Below, piece after piece: positions 5,700-6,554 of a DNA stretch of 6,554 bases (position 1 is the stretch's first letter; every line of letters starts with the position of its first letter). The stretch is from positions 1-6,554 of the forward strand of contig JAUIKP010000187.1 in assembly GCA_030430725.1 (NCBI GenBank), written 5' to 3'. A model generated the notes under the pieces. That model saw only the letters and a list, made by a program, of their open reading frames with translations. It did not search any database and was not told the DNA's origin. Source of the DNA: Nitrospiria bacterium (GTDB taxonomy: Bacteria; Nitrospirota; Nitrospiria; Nitrospirales; UBA8639). The position numbers and the translations under genes are program-made.

Positions 5700-5793
5700 A
5701 TAATCGTCTTTCATGAGCGCAGATGTAATGCTACGCTCGTTATAAAAATCTGTCAATAGGGTTCATCCCATTTCGATTCCCTGGGAAGTGACG

Positions 5794-6554
5794 ATGAGTG
5801 AATTTACAAACCAGGTTATTCTCATTACCGGGGCGTCTTCAGGAATTGGAAAAGCGCTGGCCTGTGGGTTAGCGCCGCAGGGTCCACAGTTGGTGCTTGT
5901 CGCGAGAGACCGGTCACGTTTGCAGGAGGTGGCGCGCGCCTGTGAGAACCTGGGAGCCACTGCATTGGTCATTCCGACGGATGTAACGGATCCCCATGCC
6001 TGCTCGGCGATGATTCAACAGGTGGTTTCTCTGTGTTCCCGGATCGATGTGTTGGTGAATAATGCCGGGATATCCATGTGGTCGACGGTGGAGGATGTTC
6101 ATGACGTGCAACTCTATCAACGCGTGATGGCGGTGAATTTTTTCGGTAGCGTGTACTGTACCAAATTGGCGTTGCCGTTCTTAAAGGCCACGAGAGGCCG
6201 GATTGTTGCGATCTCCAGCGTCGCAAGTTTGACGGGCGTGCCTGCTCATTCAGCTTATTGTGCCAGTAAACATGCGATGAACGGATTTTTTGAGTCGCTT
6301 CGCATTGAGTTGGCAGGGACAGGAGTCACCGTAACCATTGTGGCCCCCGATTTTGTGCAATCCGAAATTCATGAACGAAGTATCGGACCTCATGGCCAAC
6401 CTTTCGGGCGAGTTCTCGAAGGACATGCCAGATTCCTAAGCGCAGAGAAATGTGCGGGCATGATTATAAAGGGAATGACCAGGCGGGAACGACTGGTGTT
6501 TACATCCTGGAGAGGCAAGTGGGGTCGGTGGATGAAATTGATGAGCCCGCAGAT
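5794..6554 (+). CDS. Short-chain dehydrogenase/reductase (SDR), 3' end outside window
   Basis: The frame stays open from the ATG at 5794 to the window end, giving 253 complete codons without a stop. It is a classical SDR, an NAD(P)-dependent oxidoreductase with a Rossmann fold. Visible are the cofactor loop TGASSGIG (12-19), NNAG (89-92), the catalytic Asn115 in VNFFG, Ser142 in ISSVAS, and the YxxxK pair Tyr155 and Lys159 (AYCASK). The sequence after VAPDFVQSEI and the basic, tryptophan-containing C-terminal region (FTSWRGKWGRWMKLMSP) resemble the DHRS7-like branch acting on lipid- or steroid-like substrates, but the substrate cannot be read from sequence. Most such proteins are about 260-270 residues, so only a short tail is missing. 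An in-frame TAA at 5743 bounds the start; a GTG at 5788 is an alternative. The ribosome site is weak (GGGAAG). It is divergent from the deaminase block. Confidence 0.92.
   Translation, partial: MSEFTNQVILITGASSGIGKALACGLAPQGPQLVLVARDRSRLQEVARACENLGATALVIPTDVTDPHACSAMIQQVVSLCSRIDVLVNNAGISMWSTVEDVHDVQLYQRVMAVNFFGSVYCTKLALPFLKATRGRIVAISSVASLTGVPAHSAYCASKHAMNGFFESLRIELAGTGVTVTIVAPDFVQSEIHERSIGPHGQPFGRVLEGHARFLSAEKCAGMIIKGMTRRERLVFTSWRGKWGRWMKLMSPQ

Larger units (their letters stand above)
5241..5793. other. Structured intergenic region between divergent genes
   Basis: This 553-base spacer separates the minus-strand deaminase from the plus-strand dehydrogenase. I find no convincing gene in it. 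It contains a terminator-like hairpin (5315-5349), a 22-base palindrome (5351-5372), a bulged hairpin (5571-5614) and competing short pairings (5653-5699). A lone -10-like TATAAA lies at 5741-5746 on the plus strand, 47 bases before the dehydrogenase ATG, but no good -35 partner sits at normal spacing. About 5400-5555 shows no structure or coding pattern I can defend. The length and the two hairpins that would terminate leftward transcripts leave room for a small RNA or leader on the minus strand. Confidence 0.5.

Noticed and set aside
5673..5759. A plus-strand ORF of 28 codons preceded by AAAGGAG
   Set aside because: The purine-rich motif touches the ATG with no spacing, and the peptide shows no coding signature.

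Overview
This is bacterial chromosomal DNA of moderate GC content (about half by eye, not counted). It carries ordinary housekeeping-type genes. There is no phage gene, insertion sequence, CRISPR array, rRNA or tRNA that I can recognise. The gene mix and the UvrA sequence style would fit an environmental Gram-negative such as a Nitrospirota member, but that is an impression and not a demonstration.

Layout, left to right. Bases 1-146 (+) hold the last 47 codons of a ParE/RelE-type toxin whose start and presumed antitoxin lie outside the window. Bases 147-309 are a short convergent intergenic region with small inverted repeats. Then four minus-strand genes follow, which read right to left as: a nucleoside deaminase-like gene (4764-5240, with a displaced C-terminal remnant down to 4644), a polyphosphate-glucokinase-like ROK kinase (3766-4599), a CrcB/Fluc fluoride channel (3284-3673) and a full-length UvrA (310-3135). 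The gaps are 44, 92 and 148 bases, and I see no clear terminator between these genes, so one transcript is possible but unproven. A structured non-coding stretch of 553 bases (5241-5793) separates this block from a divergent plus-strand short-chain dehydrogenase (5794 to the window end, incomplete).

The genes do not form an obvious single pathway: nucleotide excision repair (UvrA), fluoride export (CrcB), sugar phosphorylation (ROK kinase) and base/nucleoside metabolism (deaminase). The clustering looks like ordinary co-location.

The most notable observation is the deaminase. Its zinc-site motif reads His-Ile-Lys where the family has His-Ala-Glu. Its C-terminal part is recoverable only by assuming a one-base deletion near 4771-4781 and a one-base insertion near 4728, which together restore the original frame up to a stop at 4644. 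It is probably a decaying gene, unless the indels are sequence errors. The second notable region is the spacer 5241-5793, which holds a perfect 22-base palindrome beside a terminator-like hairpin, a second bulged hairpin, and mutually exclusive pairings near the dehydrogenase. I found no convincing evidence of a previously undescribed multi-gene system.
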